From Eutypella sp. D-1 (taxonomy: Eukaryota > Ascomycota > Sordariomycetes > Xylariales > Diatrypaceae), in the NCBI GenBank assembly GCA_023313575.1, contig JAJTTP010000024.1:372001-436000 (forward strand): a stretch of DNA of 64,000 nucleotides. Reading direction: 5' to 3'. This document shows positions 21,745 through 32,699 of the stretch, in pieces. Below the pieces are notes generated by a model. It had not been told where the DNA came from and did no database searches. It saw only the letters and a program-made list of their open reading frames with translations. Every line of letters begins with the position of its first letter. The stretch's first letter is position 1. The translations under genes and the position numbers were made by a program.

Positions 21745-23217
21745 TTATTGGCAACGGCGTCGTAGTCCCGGACCCATGCCGGGGGGGGAACTTGAACGTC
21801 ACGGACTGGTCTCCCGTCATGCCGTGTCGCGCGACACGAGCTTTCATTTCCTATTGTTCATGTTTTCAACCATTGCTCTTTTTGATATGCATTCCGGGGG
21901 GGGGGGGGGATCAGGCTAGGAAATGGTGAATTAATTGGGTTGGTGTTTGCGGCTCCTGGGCGGCGCACCCGGATGGGGTAAACGTTTTCATGTTTCGATG
22001 GTGATGTGGGCTAGGCATGGGCGACTCGGCAGACATCTAGATTAGAAATCTGAGTTCTGAAGCGCCTCGATTGATTGTGCTACCTCCATTTTCGATATGT
22101 AGGAACTATGATGGGTAGATAACTATTCCTTGTTGTCTGTCCCAGTGATGAATGAGATCCGCCTGTTACGCGGCCTTAACCGGCTCTCGGTGCAGTCAAC
22201 GGTCCCCATACCCGATCCATAGCGGGCCTTGCACCCGCGTAGCCCCCAAACCGTGCGGGGACACTACTTAGATACACGAACAGAGAACCGTAAAACTCGA
22301 TGGTAAGCACCCTATTTCAAGGCCCGTGTAGTGCTCGTCGCCGATCTTTCCACAAGGCCTACTACATACTTGATGGGCCATGGTCGGCAAGTTCCGGTCG
22401 ACTACTAACTACTCCGTGCATATGCAGGTGTAGCTTGCTGATGGGGTGAGTATGAATGGTGACCCACCTGCCCGCACATGGAAAGATCAGAACAGAAGCC
22501 AGGCGAGAATGATATTTACCTGGTTTAACACGACTAGATCAGCGTCGCTATACGAGAAACATCCAGGATCTGACAGGTTTTAGCATGTTTATGTTGATGC
22601 GAGCCGTCCCAATAAGAACGGGTATGTGTGGGCTATCGGGGTATTATCCGGCAGTCATATCCGGGGTATTTTCAAGCGAGAGATATAACAAACCTGAGCA
22701 GTCTGTTAACAGACAAAACAAAAGCCTCCAAATACGATCGGGTAGCCAAGCAGTTAACGTCTCTTATCTGGTCGCCAAGAACGGGGACCGGGCGCCAAGC
22801 CTTCTTCAACTCATGCGAACGAGTTTTTCCGCCTCGTTGCGCGATCGGGGGGACCCCCCTTTTTCGGAGAAAGGTCCTCCGCACGCCTTGGGAGGGCGGT
22901 AGGTACGAAATGGGGTGGTACGACCGGTTTATTACGACCAGGCACGGAAGAAGGTGGGTATTTTACTGTCACACCATAGGTCGCGATGGGCAGGGGGGCC
23001 TGAGATATGAACCGAGATTCAATATCCAGCGACTGGGGCGGTCCACGTGCGGGTTGGCATACCGTATTTTATATATAAACCAACGCTCCGTCGATCACTC
23101 GGGAGGTTGTTCACACCAAGGACCTGTTACCACCGGCCTCGACAACCCGTCAAATCGGCGCGAGCATTCACCAACGCGGTAGCCCCCTCTCGGATCTTCA
23201 CCCCACAACCTCTCGCC
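21745..23217. other. Gene-free stretch with G14 run
   Basis: About 1.5 kb without a supported gene. A G14 homopolymer lies at 21,896-21,909. A 184-codon open frame (22,628-23,182) runs into the promoter and leader of the next gene, shows no domain and has no signal or codon pattern that supports it. Confidence 0.5.
23044..23079 (+). promoter_or_regulatory. E-box and TATA-box candidates upstream of the HExxH protein gene
   Basis: A CACGTG palindrome at 23,044-23,049 is followed by TATATAAA at 23,072-23,079, 139 bases before the ATG at 23,218. This is a plausible core promoter with a possible bHLH-type site. Confidence 0.4.
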
Positions 23218-23745
23218 ATGCGTCTCTCCCTACTAGCCACAGTAGCGGCATACGCGTCGACGGCGTCAGCAGCGCTATCATGGTCACTCGAGAAAGCGTC
23301 CAATCCGTCCGCAGACCAGAGCGACGCCTACGGACGGATCGAGGCGGCGATGAAGCTAGCGGTGGCGCGGTACGAGCGGTTCACAGACGCAATCAAGACG
23401 ATCCGGGTGTACTACGCGCCGGGGGTGCCGACGGCGGAGGCGAACTACAACGGGGACCTGCGGTTCGGGTCGGACCGGGCGTACATGACGGAGCGGACGG
23501 CCATGCACGAGATCTCGCATACCCTCGGCGTCGGCCAGACTGCGGCTTTTGACCGGAACTGCGCTGCGAATAATTGGCCTACCGCTACCCCGCTCTTGCA
23601 GTCTTTCGACGGCCCCGACGCCCGTATTAGTTGTGGTGGCGGCCATTTTTGGCCGTATGGTCTGAATTATGATAATGAGTGGAGCGAGACGAACGCTGAT
23701 CGCCATGTTCAGATGGTCGACGCTATGCTGGCGGATGGGATGTGA
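23218..23745 (+). CDS. Small secreted zincin-like (HExxH) protein, 175 aa
   Basis: Single-exon secreted protein with a metallopeptidase-type zinc motif. The signal peptide is MRLSLLATVAAYASTASA. The mature part starts ALSWSLEKASNPSADQ, followed by a helix-rich YGRIEAAMKLAVARYERF and VYYAPGVPTAEANYN. The zinc motif is AMHEISHTLGVGQT with His97, Glu98 and His101. Unlike metzincins, the third position (xxGxxH) is not filled: the following residues are GVG then AAFD. His143 (GGGHFWPYGLN) or His163 could be a third ligand. Conserved-looking Cys114 and Cys139 may pair. The end NEWSETNADRHVQMVDAMLA is a helix. I know similar fungal secreted proteins without a defined peptidase family. Activity on proteins is inferred from HExxH only. 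The open frame extends further upstream to 23,047, but the signal peptide fixes the start at 23,218. Confidence 0.78.
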   Translation: MRLSLLATVAAYASTASAALSWSLEKASNPSADQSDAYGRIEAAMKLAVARYERFTDAIKTIRVYYAPGVPTAEANYNGDLRFGSDRAYMTERTAMHEISHTLGVGQTAAFDRNCAANNWPTATPLLQSFDGPDARISCGGGHFWPYGLNYDNEWSETNADRHVQMVDAMLADGM

Positions 23746-24213
23746 GGGATGCGTGCAAGCGTTGTTTTGGGGGGGGGGGGGGGCGGCTTGCATAACGCAT
23801 TTATTGTCGCAATACGGTATTTCAGTGGTTTCAAGCGGATGTTTTTACATTCTAAAGTTGACTGCCGCATATTCTTTTTTGCTGTGTTTTCACTCCTGTG
23901 CGACATTCCTAGCGAGAAATCTTCATTGGTGCTGCTGCTCTTGGCCAATTGCGTCAGTGGGAAACTACGCAAAGCATCTCTTGAACCAAATATTTGTATA
24001 TACTCTATAGTCTAAGCTCAAGGCCACAAAGAGTGGAATAAGAACATCAGAACATAGATGCGACATGAGAAAGCATTGCACACGTGGGAGTAGAATCTGT
24101 ATCTAAGCTTCTAGACCCAGCAGTGACAGGTCCTTTCAAGTACACCGCTGCATTTCTTCACCTCAAATTAGACGCTTATGCCAGAAACCTCAGTAACTCA
24201 AGGCCTATGACGC
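23746..24213. other. Convergent intergenic region with G15 run
   Basis: Between two convergent genes. A G15 homopolymer at 23,769-23,783 follows the upstream stop by 24 bases. No gene is seen. Confidence 0.5.
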
Positions 24214-25323
24214 TCACCAGGTGTCAGTGATCTCAGCAACAGTGCCCCGAATAGCATCGCGATCCTCGTCATCAAACTCGATGCCAAAGTACCGTCTCAG
24301 GGCATCAAGCCTCTGCTCCTCATTCTCGAACTTCAACTCAACCCTAAGCTCGCCTTTCCGGCGCCACTTAAGCGTATCCTCAAAAAGCGTAATAGCGCCA
24401 TCGATCTCCGCACCGTCAATGGCGTCCTCGCCAGGCGACCCCGGCCCTTCCTCCCCCTCCGTTTCCCGCTCCGTCGTGAACCGCATCATGAGGATCTTCC
24501 GCGTGAAGAACGAGTGCGGACTGCGCCAGGGATTGAGGTTCAGCCCCCGGATATCCTCGAGCAGGAACTCCTGGTCCACGAAGCAGTAATTCGGGATCCA
24601 GGCGTCGCCATCGTCGTCGCTGCCGGCGTGCGCGCGGTGCTCTAGGATCCACACGCGACAGCGCTGGTTCGTCTGCTGCGGGATAGGCTCGTGGCGCAGA
24701 CGCACCGCCGCCGGGTGGATGTGCGGGTGCTCCGGGGGCTTATCGCCGCGCACGGCGCCGGAGGAGGGGTCGAGCGAGGGGAGTGGTATCGGTGCGATGG
24801 GCCCGTTTCCCCCGAACCCCACGTCCAGCATGTATCGCGCGCCATCGGCTAGCGTGACGATGTTGACGCAGTGCGAGAACCCGCCATACGACGCAGTGGC
24901 GCGCGCGTACACCCGGGCCCCGGACATCTGCACGTCGTACCCCGTCGACAGCAATACGGTGTGGAAGAACGTGTTCACCTCCATGCAATAGCCGCCGCGG
25001 CCCGCGCCTCCGGAGCCCCAAAACCTCTTTCCCGTTTTCGCCTCCCCATCTTCTTCTACGTGAGACTGCGGCTGCCCGACGATCTTCCGGAATAGGTGCC
25101 GCGGCGACACGTCGACTGTTCGGTGCCATGAGTAGTGCTGCGTCAGGTTCTCGAACGGCACTTTGAGTAGCTGGTGTTTCATCAGCTGCGTCAGCCGTGC
25201 CAGCTGCTCGGATGCCGGGATACCCCGCACCGAGAGCAGAGTGTCCCATGATGACGCCGGCACGCAGACCCGTGCGAAGTACTGCCGTAGCTCGGCCTCG
25301 GTGTAACGCGGGCGGCCCGCCAT
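24214..25323 (-). CDS. Arylamine N-acetyltransferase, 369 aa
   Basis: Cytosolic enzyme that moves an acyl group from acetyl- or malonyl-CoA to arylamines; in Fusarium the family detoxifies plant benzoxazolinone derivatives. It is a single exon. The N-terminal helical part reads YTEAELRQYFARVCVP and VPFENLTQHY. The catalytic triad is complete: Cys113 in RGGYCMEVN, His151 in GGFSHCVNIV and Asp167 in YMLDVGFGGNGP. A YCFVDQEFLLEDI segment and the FFTRKILMMRFT segment follow as in fungal homologues. The length (369 aa) is above the bacterial form because of fungal insertions, including a charged stretch EERETEGEEGPGSPGEDAID-like around residues 285-305. The C-terminal domain ends RRYFGIEFDDEDRDAIRGTV. 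The ATG at 25,323 gives the usual short N-terminus MAGRPRYTEAEL. The T-rich leader (25,325-25,348) matches fungal promoters. Confidence 0.92.
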   Translation of the reverse strand: MAGRPRYTEAELRQYFARVCVPASSWDTLLSVRGIPASEQLARLTQLMKHQLLKVPFENLTQHYSWHRTVDVSPRHLFRKIVGQPQSHVEEDGEAKTGKRFWGSGGAGRGGYCMEVNTFFHTVLLSTGYDVQMSGARVYARATASYGGFSHCVNIVTLADGARYMLDVGFGGNGPIAPIPLPSLDPSSGAVRGDKPPEHPHIHPAAVRLRHEPIPQQTNQRCRVWILEHRAHAGSDDDGDAWIPNYCFVDQEFLLEDIRGLNLNPWRSPHSFFTRKILMMRFTTERETEGEEGPGSPGEDAIDGAEIDGAITLFEDTLKWRRKGELRVELKFENEEQRLDALRRYFGIEFDDEDRDAIRGTVAEITDTW

Positions 25324-26657
25324 GGTTTTTTTTCTTTTTCTTTTTTTGTGTTGCGTTTAGGTGTGCCCCGGTGTTTATGTGCGTTTTGGTTTGGAGTTCT
25401 ACCGTGCGCCTGTCCTAAATGCCCGACCCCCCTTTTTATAATGCTGTGGGCCGGTTCTTCACGTCAGGTGAGTGAAGGTGTAAGTAGATTTTGTGAACGT
25501 TCTCAAAGTCTCTCCCCGCCATGTGCCGAAATGCTAGGGAAATTTAGTGGGGCCCGTCTTAGCCATGTAGTGATTTTTCCCAAGACAAAGTTCAAGCTCA
25601 GCTTTGGATGGTCACGACTGCGTCGGAGTCCTTTATAGAATTGCGGAAGGGACATCCCGTACCTGTCCTGCAAGCCGCTCGGTGTATAAAGGGAGCTAAG
25701 CTGCTACTTTACACAACTGAATTGCTTCAATGCATGAGACGGACGAGAAGGGGATTAACAGTCATCATGATCATGCAAGATGTGTTCTCTATTGTTAACA
25801 TTGGGTTTAGGCCACGCCCTTCCATCGACGGAATCGGCCCCATTTACGAAAATGCGTATACTATAGCCTTTTTTTGGATGCCGAAAGCAGATCCCGAAAG
25901 CCCATGTTGTAGGTGAAAGGGTTGGCTTCGGGGGCCGAGATGGTGCTTCCGCGTCGGATATAAATGTGGGTCTATATCGCCGAAGTTCCGCAGCGCCAAT
26001 GTTCGAACTGTCCGAGCCGTTATGCGGAACGAGTAAAGACAAAACAAGACAAGACAAAATAACGGTGACTGGAGGTGCCCTCGGCATGCCAATTAAAGCA
26101 GCTTCAGTCCCTGGTATACGGCGGAAAGACATCGTTTTCAAGGTTATGCACTACCCATCACCATCCATGTCCAGTATGTCTAGTATATCATCTATTTGAA
26201 TCGTTGGGTTTTTGTACAATCGGGAAAATGACCAGTTCTTTTTTCTCCCTTTGATACACTGCCTTGTTATTTTGTACATAGTATATACCCGATTGCAGGG
26301 AGGTTCCACGCCCTTACATACTAGCCACAAGCAGTCGTTCCGAGGGGAGCAGGCCAAGGCAAGTCTTCCACGGGGTGTCAATGGCGACGTTTGCTGTGTG
26401 GTAGCGTGGCATGGGACATGCCCAATGTTCGCATTCTCAGCGAAGTGGTGACGCCGCCTCCACCCCTCCTCCCTCCCCGTATCCGGAAATATTTCTTCCC
26501 TGGATTATCTCTCCGCGGGGAGTGCCGGGAATTTGATCAATGCCAATTCCCCGTCCGACGGCGATCAGAACCCCATTGTCCGGAGGAAGTGAACGACCTG
26601 ATCTCGCTTGTGACCCTATACTCGCGAGTATCGTTAGCATTTCACAAACCCCCTTCA
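25324..26657. other. Gene-free stretch
   Basis: About 1.3 kb between the start of the N-acetyltransferase and the 3' end of the mL49 gene. No supported gene, tRNA or repeat is seen. Confidence 0.5.
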
Positions 26658-27290
26658 TTATATCTCCTCTTTATGACCCTGCGTCCCTCGATCGATTCCA
26701 CTCTTTATTCATTCAGGATAGCGAGGGTGGGGTCTTCTCACCTTCACGACGACATGTTTGGTGACGTGATTAATGTACAGCTGGGAATCATCCAGCTGCA
26801 GGGCGTCCCTGAGATCGCGCCGGAGGGCCTGCAGGTTGCCCTGGCCTCTCTTCAACAGCGTGACCTTATTGTTCCCGCCGTGCTTGGTCTTCTGGTACAC
26901 GCCGAAGTTGTCTAGGCTGTTCCGGTCGACGAAATAGGGCAGGTTGACCGTCGCTGCGTCCGCCGTTACGGAGGGGGTGGCACCAGGTGACGGGGAGGGG
27001 GACCATGCCGTCGCATTGTCGATCACGACGCTCTCGCCCTGTGGTATCTGTGTTTCTGCTTCTAGTTGTTGTTGTTGTTGCTGTGGTGATGGTGGTGGTG
27101 GTTCTGTGGTGTTGGCGGCCGCAGCGTCCGTCGTCTCGAGAGTCGATGTCGCGAAAGTCCGGGTCCGTAATACTGGTAGGGTAGACTTCACGGGAAATGT
27201 GGAAAATACGGGTAAGGCCCGCGGGGTTGATGCTGGCGAGGCCAGAGAGGCCAACGGGGCCGTCAGTGGCCGGAAAATCCTCAAAAACAT
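26658..27290 (-). CDS. IMG2: Mitochondrial ribosomal protein mL49 (Img2 family), 189 aa
   Basis: Component of the mitochondrial large ribosomal subunit. Exons 27290-26742 and 26678-26658, phase 0 intron of 63 nt. The start at 27,290 gives MFLRIFRPLTAPLASLASP, an Arg-rich amphipathic mitochondrial presequence; an open frame continues 29 codons further upstream and is less likely. A low-complexity Pro/Gln linker (PPPPSPQQQQQQ) follows. The Img2 domain begins LPYFVDRNSLDNFGVYQKTK and goes on with KVTLLKRGQGNLQALRRDLR and YINHVTKHVVVK. Exon 2 adds GHKEEI and stops, which matches the start of the last family strand but lacks the usual final helix of roughly ten residues (a WLxxxGF-like end). It is divergently arranged with eIF3e, a fellow translation gene, over 919 bases. 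The family call is firm; the last exon is tentative. Confidence 0.85.
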
Positions 27291-28209
27291 GGCTGGCGTG
27301 AGGGATGGGCCTGAAGTCGTCGCTGTTGCTGTTACTGGTTGCGAGACTGCGAATATGCGAATCTGTAAATCAATCAATGGGCCTTCCTTCTGCTCTTTTT
27401 TCTTTGGCAGGGGTCGACGTAGGTCTAGCCCGATGGAGCTAGTCTACAAACATTGATCCACTAAGTACCGGGATACTTCGAAGTACCCCTCCGTGAACCT
27501 TATCCTTATCGCTGCTATCACTAACTATTGTCTGATTGGCCCCTCATAGGTGATTGTACTCTTCACCTGGGGAGACAACTTCCTACTCGCATAGTAACTT
27601 AAATCCAAACGTGAGTTCATGAGACCAGATAGATATTTATTAAGTCCATGATACTACCGGAAGAAGGAACGAGCCCTCAGGAAATCTAGAAATGGTATTC
27701 ACGTCCACTATATGATTTTGAAGTATACATCGGCAGAATATCGGGTAAAGCTTGTATAGGAGGCCGGCTCACACAATCCACTTTTCCCCGATATCGATTA
27801 TTCCAGGTACCTAGGTACCGTAACAGCGTGGGAAGGAAGTACTCGCTGCTGGTTGGATCTAAGGTTCACACTAACATTTGAACCTTAGAAGGAACAACCA
27901 TTTAGCTTATTGCCCTGCCCGTGCCCTGACTGCCCCTCTATCTTTTTTTCGAATTTTTGTCGGCCCCAAACTTCGAAATTCCCCATCCCCCATCCCCAAT
28001 CCCAATCCCTAGCTCAACAACCCACCAGACAACAACGTAGAAACGTCACGCGAAGTTTCTCGTAAGCTGGACCATCTTATCCGATACGACTAGGCGAATA
28101 GATATTTTCTTTTATTCGTCGACTAGAGTTATTTTCGGAATTGTATATCGAAAATACAATATACAACAACATACAACGTACAACATACAACACACAATAA
28201 AACGCAATC
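27291..28209. promoter_or_regulatory. Divergent promoter region of mL49 and eIF3e
   Basis: 919 bases between divergent housekeeping genes. It is C-rich near 27,900-28,020 (repeated CCCCATCCCC-like runs) and has CA/ACATACAAC-type repeats in the eIF3e leader (28,155-28,200). No gene is seen inside. Confidence 0.5.
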
Positions 28210-29597
28210 ATGGCGACCAACAACCACGATCTCCTGCCTTCCCTCATAAAACACCTCGACCGTCACCTGATCTTCCCTCTCCTCGACTTTCAGACGGGCC
28301 AGATCCCCGAGGATGCTTCCGACGACGAGGTTCGCGCCGTCACCCAGGCCAAATATGAACTGTTGAAGACCACCAACATGACCGACTTTATCGGCAACCT
28401 GAAAGCAGAACTGGAGGGTCTCGAGCAGCCTCCGCCTGAGTTTAATGAAAAGAGGCAGAAGGTCATCGCTCGCATAGAACAGTTCGAGAAGAACACTAGC
28501 AAGCTTACTGACCTTCTCGGGAGGGAGGATGTCGTTGGTAATCTGCGAAGCGATAAGGTTGCCAACTTGGAATTCCTCAAGAAGGAGCATGATGTACGTC
28601 ATCGTCATAACCTCATTGTCACGAACCTCATAGCCACGATGCAGCTTTACTGACACCCTTTGCGCCCCCTTCATTATCATAGGTTACCATCGACATGGTT
28701 AACGCCCTCTACGACTTCGGTAACTTCAAGTACAGCTGCGGTGATTACGCCGGTGCCGCCGATCTACTCTACCAGTTCCGTGTGCTGTCCACAGATAACG
28801 ACAAAGTAGCAGCCGCCACATGGGGTAAATTCGCTTCCGAGATCCTCAGCACCAACTGGGCCGAGAGCGTCGAGGAGCTGCAGAAGGTCAAGGAGATGAT
28901 CGATACTAAGCTCTTTAACAACCCCCTGGCCCAACTTACGAACCGCACTTGGCTTATCCACTGGGCTCTGTTCCCCCTCTTCAACGACGATTCTACCCGC
29001 GACGGCTTACTCGACCTCTTCTTCAGCCCCGCCTACATCAACACCATCCAGACCAACTGCCCCTGGATTCTCCGCTACCTGGCCGCCTGCGTTATCACCG
29101 GTCGCGGCCGTGCGCGGAGTTCCGGCCAGTACCAGAAGCAGCTGAAGGACATCATCCGTATCGTGAAGCAGGAGGCTTACGAGTACAGCGACCCCGTCAC
29201 CGACTTCATTCGCGCCCTCTATATCGACTTCGACTTCGAGGAGGCCCAGCGTCAGCTCGGTCTCGCCGAGGAGATCCTGCGCTCTGACTTCTTCCTTTTC
29301 TCCGCCGCCGACCTCTTCGTCGACGCCGCCCGCCACCTCATCTCCGAGAGCTACTGCAAGATCCACGCCCGCATCGACATCAAGGACCTCAGCGCCCGTC
29401 TGGGCCTGAACCAGGATGACGGCGAGAAGTGGATCGTGAACTTGATCCGCGAGACTAGGGTTGACGCTAAGATCGACTATAAGGAGGGCACCGTCGTCAT
29501 GAACCACCCGCCCAGCTCCGTCTACCAGCAGGTCATAGAACGGACCAAGGGCGGCTTCTTCCGGACACAAGTCCTCAATGCCGCCGTAGCTAGATAG
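28210..29597 (+). CDS. INT6: Eukaryotic translation initiation factor 3 subunit E, 432 aa
   Basis: Subunit e (Int6) of the eIF3 complex that joins mRNA and the 40S ribosome in the cytosol. Exons 28210-28593 and 28683-29597, one phase 0 intron. The N-terminus [20 protein letters not shown] is the diagnostic opening of eIF3e. It goes on with [17 protein letters not shown], then after the intron [51 protein letters not shown], and [20 protein letters not shown]. The PCI domain fills about residues 215-400. The end is [20 protein letters not shown] then [12 protein letters not shown]. Length matches fungal orthologues. It is divergent from the mL49 gene. Codon use is strongly biased to C-ending codons, as expected for a highly expressed gene. 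Confidence 0.96.
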
Positions 29598-31643
29598 GAG
29601 GAACTGCGACAGAAGAAGCGGCAGATGATGCTCTCTTGCTCTTGGCCCTTTGGCGAGGTCGGCAAGGAGGAGGAGGAGGAGGAGGAAGAGATAGAGGAGG
29701 AAGAGGAGGTGGAGCAGAAGCACGAGGAAGAGAAGGACGAGGAGAAGGAGGAAGTAAAGGAAGGTATTAATCATTCATGGCCTGCGCATCACGACGACGA
29801 CGGTGAAGAAGAGAGAAAGAGCAACAACGAACGAGAGTCAACGATAACGATGAAGATAAAGATGAAGAAAGAATGGAAGAAGGAAGGAAAAGATATCGAG
29901 ACCTCTCCCGTTGGCGGTTTTTGTTTCATCGGTGGTGACGTGCATGCATGAGCGGCGTTTTTCGGGGGTCTAGGTCTCTTGGTTCTGGTCCACGTGGTCT
30001 TGAAAACGGTCGGGACTAAGGAAGAAGAAAAAAAGAGGCAGGGCAAGACAGGGCAGGGCAGTCAGGCAGTTAGTTACTCTAGTAGATTCTGTATGGTAGC
30101 ATTACGATTTGCAACTGTTCGACTTTTTTCTTCTGACATCAGGTGCGGATATCTTGTGACACCCCCCCTCCCCACCTCTGGGTTCTCCGCATTATGTTAA
30201 CCACCTACCTACCTAGGGTATCCAGGGGGTCCGGGAACTTTATAAGCGAACGCAGCACGCGATGCAGAGTTATGACATCAGGAGGTATCAATCAGGTTGT
30301 TGGTTGTAGCGTAGCTGAAGCCTTCTATGTGGTGGGTAATGCTATTGATATGGCAATGTTGTACGTACGGGGGTTACGGCATAGCGAGATGTTGTGTTGT
30401 GTTGTGTTGTGTTGTGTTAGCTTCGGGTTCTTATGAGGATAGATGGATACGATGAGTATGGAGGGGCTAGTCGGGGATGCTACTATATCTACGACATGAC
30501 ACCACACTACACCACGCTACACTACACCACCGTGCCTGTTGACGGGACAGAAGAGAATCTATTTATTATTCCCCCCTCCAAATAAAGATATCTCCCCTTC
30601 TTACATTCATTCAATTTGTCCCGACGCAAACTAGGTGATGAAAAAAAAGCACCTAGGACTCGCATCGTCATTGATGCTTGCAAGGGCCTCTCGTACGGTA
30701 GAAGCCGCGGGTGTGGTGGTGGTGCGGATGTGTTGGGGTAAAATATGATGGGCAAAATGGATACGGATACGGAAAGACTTAGTTAATGCAGATAACCCGG
30801 CCTCCCGATCATGCCCCTTCCCCTCCCCTCCCCTAATGCTAGCATGTGACGTCTACATATTCGTGCATATTCGTCGACTTGCCTAATCCGGTACTACAGA
30901 GGCTGCAGAAAAGCGAGCATGGCCAGGCACGTTTTCATTTATTTTCGGTTTAATTTTTATTCTTCACTTGCCGGTGTTTTATTTTGCTCTTGTTTCTCGT
31001 GTTTATAACCACCCTTTCTTTTTCTTCGCGATTTATTATAGTATGGCTAGAGACTACCCTGCCCTACCGGACCCAACCATGCACCCCCTTCTCTCATTTG
31101 GGTGGACGAGAATACGACAGGAATTTAGGAGAAGGAGGGGGCATGATGCAGGGCAGGGTTCGGGAATCTGGAATCTGGACTCGTGCCCCAACTGTGCAGC
31201 AGGCCTTGGCCTTGGCTACCTACTTAAGGTAATGAACGTCAATAATAAGGTTGGCGTTGGCTGGCTGTGGGGATTCGCTTGCTCGCTTGTCTCTAGGTAA
31301 GGTTCGGATGTACGTGCATGCATGTAGGTAGGTAAGTATAAATGAGGAGGTATTGTCTGTCGCCCGGCGCCTGGGCTACTACCTCAGGTGGACAACTTGC
31401 CTTGGGTATATATAGGTGTCGCGCTGTTGTATAGGTATATACGGTTACTACCTGGGACGGTGTGCCGGTTCTATACGTAGAAGAGGATAGATCGATCGTG
31501 AGGGCAGTGTTGCCGCTACCAAGTTGGAGTCATTGCGCATAGACTTCACTGAGCAAGCCAGCCGGCCAGTCATAGCGGCACAAGGTTCGCCTCTACAGCG
31601 TTTCGCTGAACGGCTCCGAGGAGTTGCAATCAGGCAGCCCGCC
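29598..31643. other. Intergenic: purine-rich 3' flank of eIF3e and GH43 promoter
   Basis: Right after the eIF3e stop lies a GAG/GAA-rich tract (about 29,666-29,760), continuing purine-rich to 29,900, most likely the 3' UTR. An acidic open frame there is a by-product of that composition. Further right are short repeats (see 30,391) and the GH43 promoter. I see no gene. Confidence 0.5.
30391..30418. repeat. (GTTGT)n microsatellite
   Basis: Five to six tandem copies of the GTTGT pentamer. A related CACTACACCACGCTACACTA-type run lies about 90 bases downstream on the same strand. Confidence 0.75.
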
Positions 31644-32699
31644 ATGATGGGACCGCCACCCGTCTCCCCGCTGCGGGCTCTCTCCGCCCTCCTGCTCCTC
31701 CTACCCCAGGCGTCCGGGCACCCGTCCGCGCTCACTCCCCCAGCAACCGATGACCACGAGGTTCCGGCGACATCAGCCGACATCAGCAGCAACAGCAGCA
31801 GCACGAACCCGATCGCTGCAGGGTGGTACGCGGACCCAGACGGGGTGCGGTTCGGGGGCACATACTGGGTATACGCGACGATCTCCGTCGCGTTCGGGGA
31901 ACAAGGCGCCTTCGACGCATTCAGCAACACAGCCGCGTCGCCTCACAGCGGGGAATGGACCGCGCACCCAGGCGTCTTCACCTCCGCGCCGTCCTCAACG
32001 TCCTGGGCCCGCCACTCCTTCTGGGCGCCCTGCGTCGTCGAGCGCGGCGGCCGCTACTACCTCTACTACACCGCGAATAACCCCGTCGAAGCCGCGGAGC
32101 CGCATAGCGGGATCGGCGTCGCGGTCGCCGAGGACCCCGCGGGCCCGTTTGTGGATTTGGCAGATGGCCCGATCGTCGGCGAGAGGATCGCCGGCGCGAA
32201 TCCCATGGACCAGATGGTCTTTGAAGATGATGATGGAACCACGTATCTGATCTGGGGCGGCAGCCGCGCGCTCATTGCGCCCCTCGAGAACGACATGGTG
32301 ACGTTGGGGTCGTGGGATGATGGGGGCGAACAGCAGGGGCCCCGGGATATCACGCCCAATCAGGGATATGGTGAGGGGCCGTACATGCTGAAGCACGACG
32401 GACGGTACTACTTCATGTGGTCCGAAGGCGGGTACGGGACGCCCGATTACCTCGTGGCGTACGCGGTATCCGACTCGGTGACGGGGCCGTTCGAGCGCGT
32501 CGGCGTGATTCTGGAGAAGGATGGGAAAGTTGCGGATGGGCCCGGCCATCACTCTATTGTAAGGGATGATGAGGGCGAGTATTGGATCGTATATCATCGC
32601 CGCATTATTGGTGATGATGTTGCTGATCATAGGGTTATTGCTGTTGATCGCTTCGTGTTCAATGATGATGGTAGTATTAGGCCCGTCGTCATGACTTGA
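31644..32699 (+). CDS. Secreted glycoside hydrolase family 43 protein, 351 aa
   Basis: Extracellular five-bladed beta-propeller glycosidase, of a family that removes arabinose or xylose from plant polysaccharides. It is a single exon. The start at 31,644 gives a signal peptide (MMGPPPVSPLRALSALLLLL then PQASG). A Ser/Asn-rich linker precedes the propeller. The three acidic catalytic positions are seen: Asp64 in GWYADPDGVRF (base), Asp189 in NPMDQMVFEDDDGTTYLIWG (pKa modulator), and Glu244 in NQGYGEGPYMLKHDGRYYFM (acid). Other blade motifs are HSFWAPCVVERGGRYYLYYT and ADGPGHHSIVRDDEGEYWIV, then YHRR and DRFVFNDDGSI at the end. No carbohydrate-binding module follows. The exact activity cannot be read from the sequence. 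It is convergent with the HET gene and looks like an ordinary saprotroph or plant-associated enzyme. Confidence 0.9.
   Translation: MMGPPPVSPLRALSALLLLLPQASGHPSALTPPATDDHEVPATSADISSNSSSTNPIAAGWYADPDGVRFGGTYWVYATISVAFGEQGAFDAFSNTAASPHSGEWTAHPGVFTSAPSSTSWARHSFWAPCVVERGGRYYLYYTANNPVEAAEPHSGIGVAVAEDPAGPFVDLADGPIVGERIAGANPMDQMVFEDDDGTTYLIWGGSRALIAPLENDMVTLGSWDDGGEQQGPRDITPNQGYGEGPYMLKHDGRYYFMWSEGGYGTPDYLVAYAVSDSVTGPFERVGVILEKDGKVADGPGHHSIVRDDEGEYWIVYHRRIIGDDVADHRVIAVDRFVFNDDGSIRPVVMT

Noticed and set aside
22628..23182. 184-codon plus-strand open frame
   Set aside because: It overlaps the TATA region and leader of the HExxH gene, has no signal or domain pattern and competes with another frame in the same place.
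29007..29774. 255-codon Leu/Val-rich minus-strand frame
   Set aside because: Antisense shadow of the highly biased eIF3e coding sequence and its purine tract.
29625..29951. Acidic Glu-rich open frame after eIF3e
   Set aside because: It is produced by the GA-rich tract of the 3' flank; no homologous pattern and a poor start context.
31995..32630. 211-codon minus-strand frame
   Set aside because: Antisense to the intact GH43 gene with all catalytic residues; no independent support.
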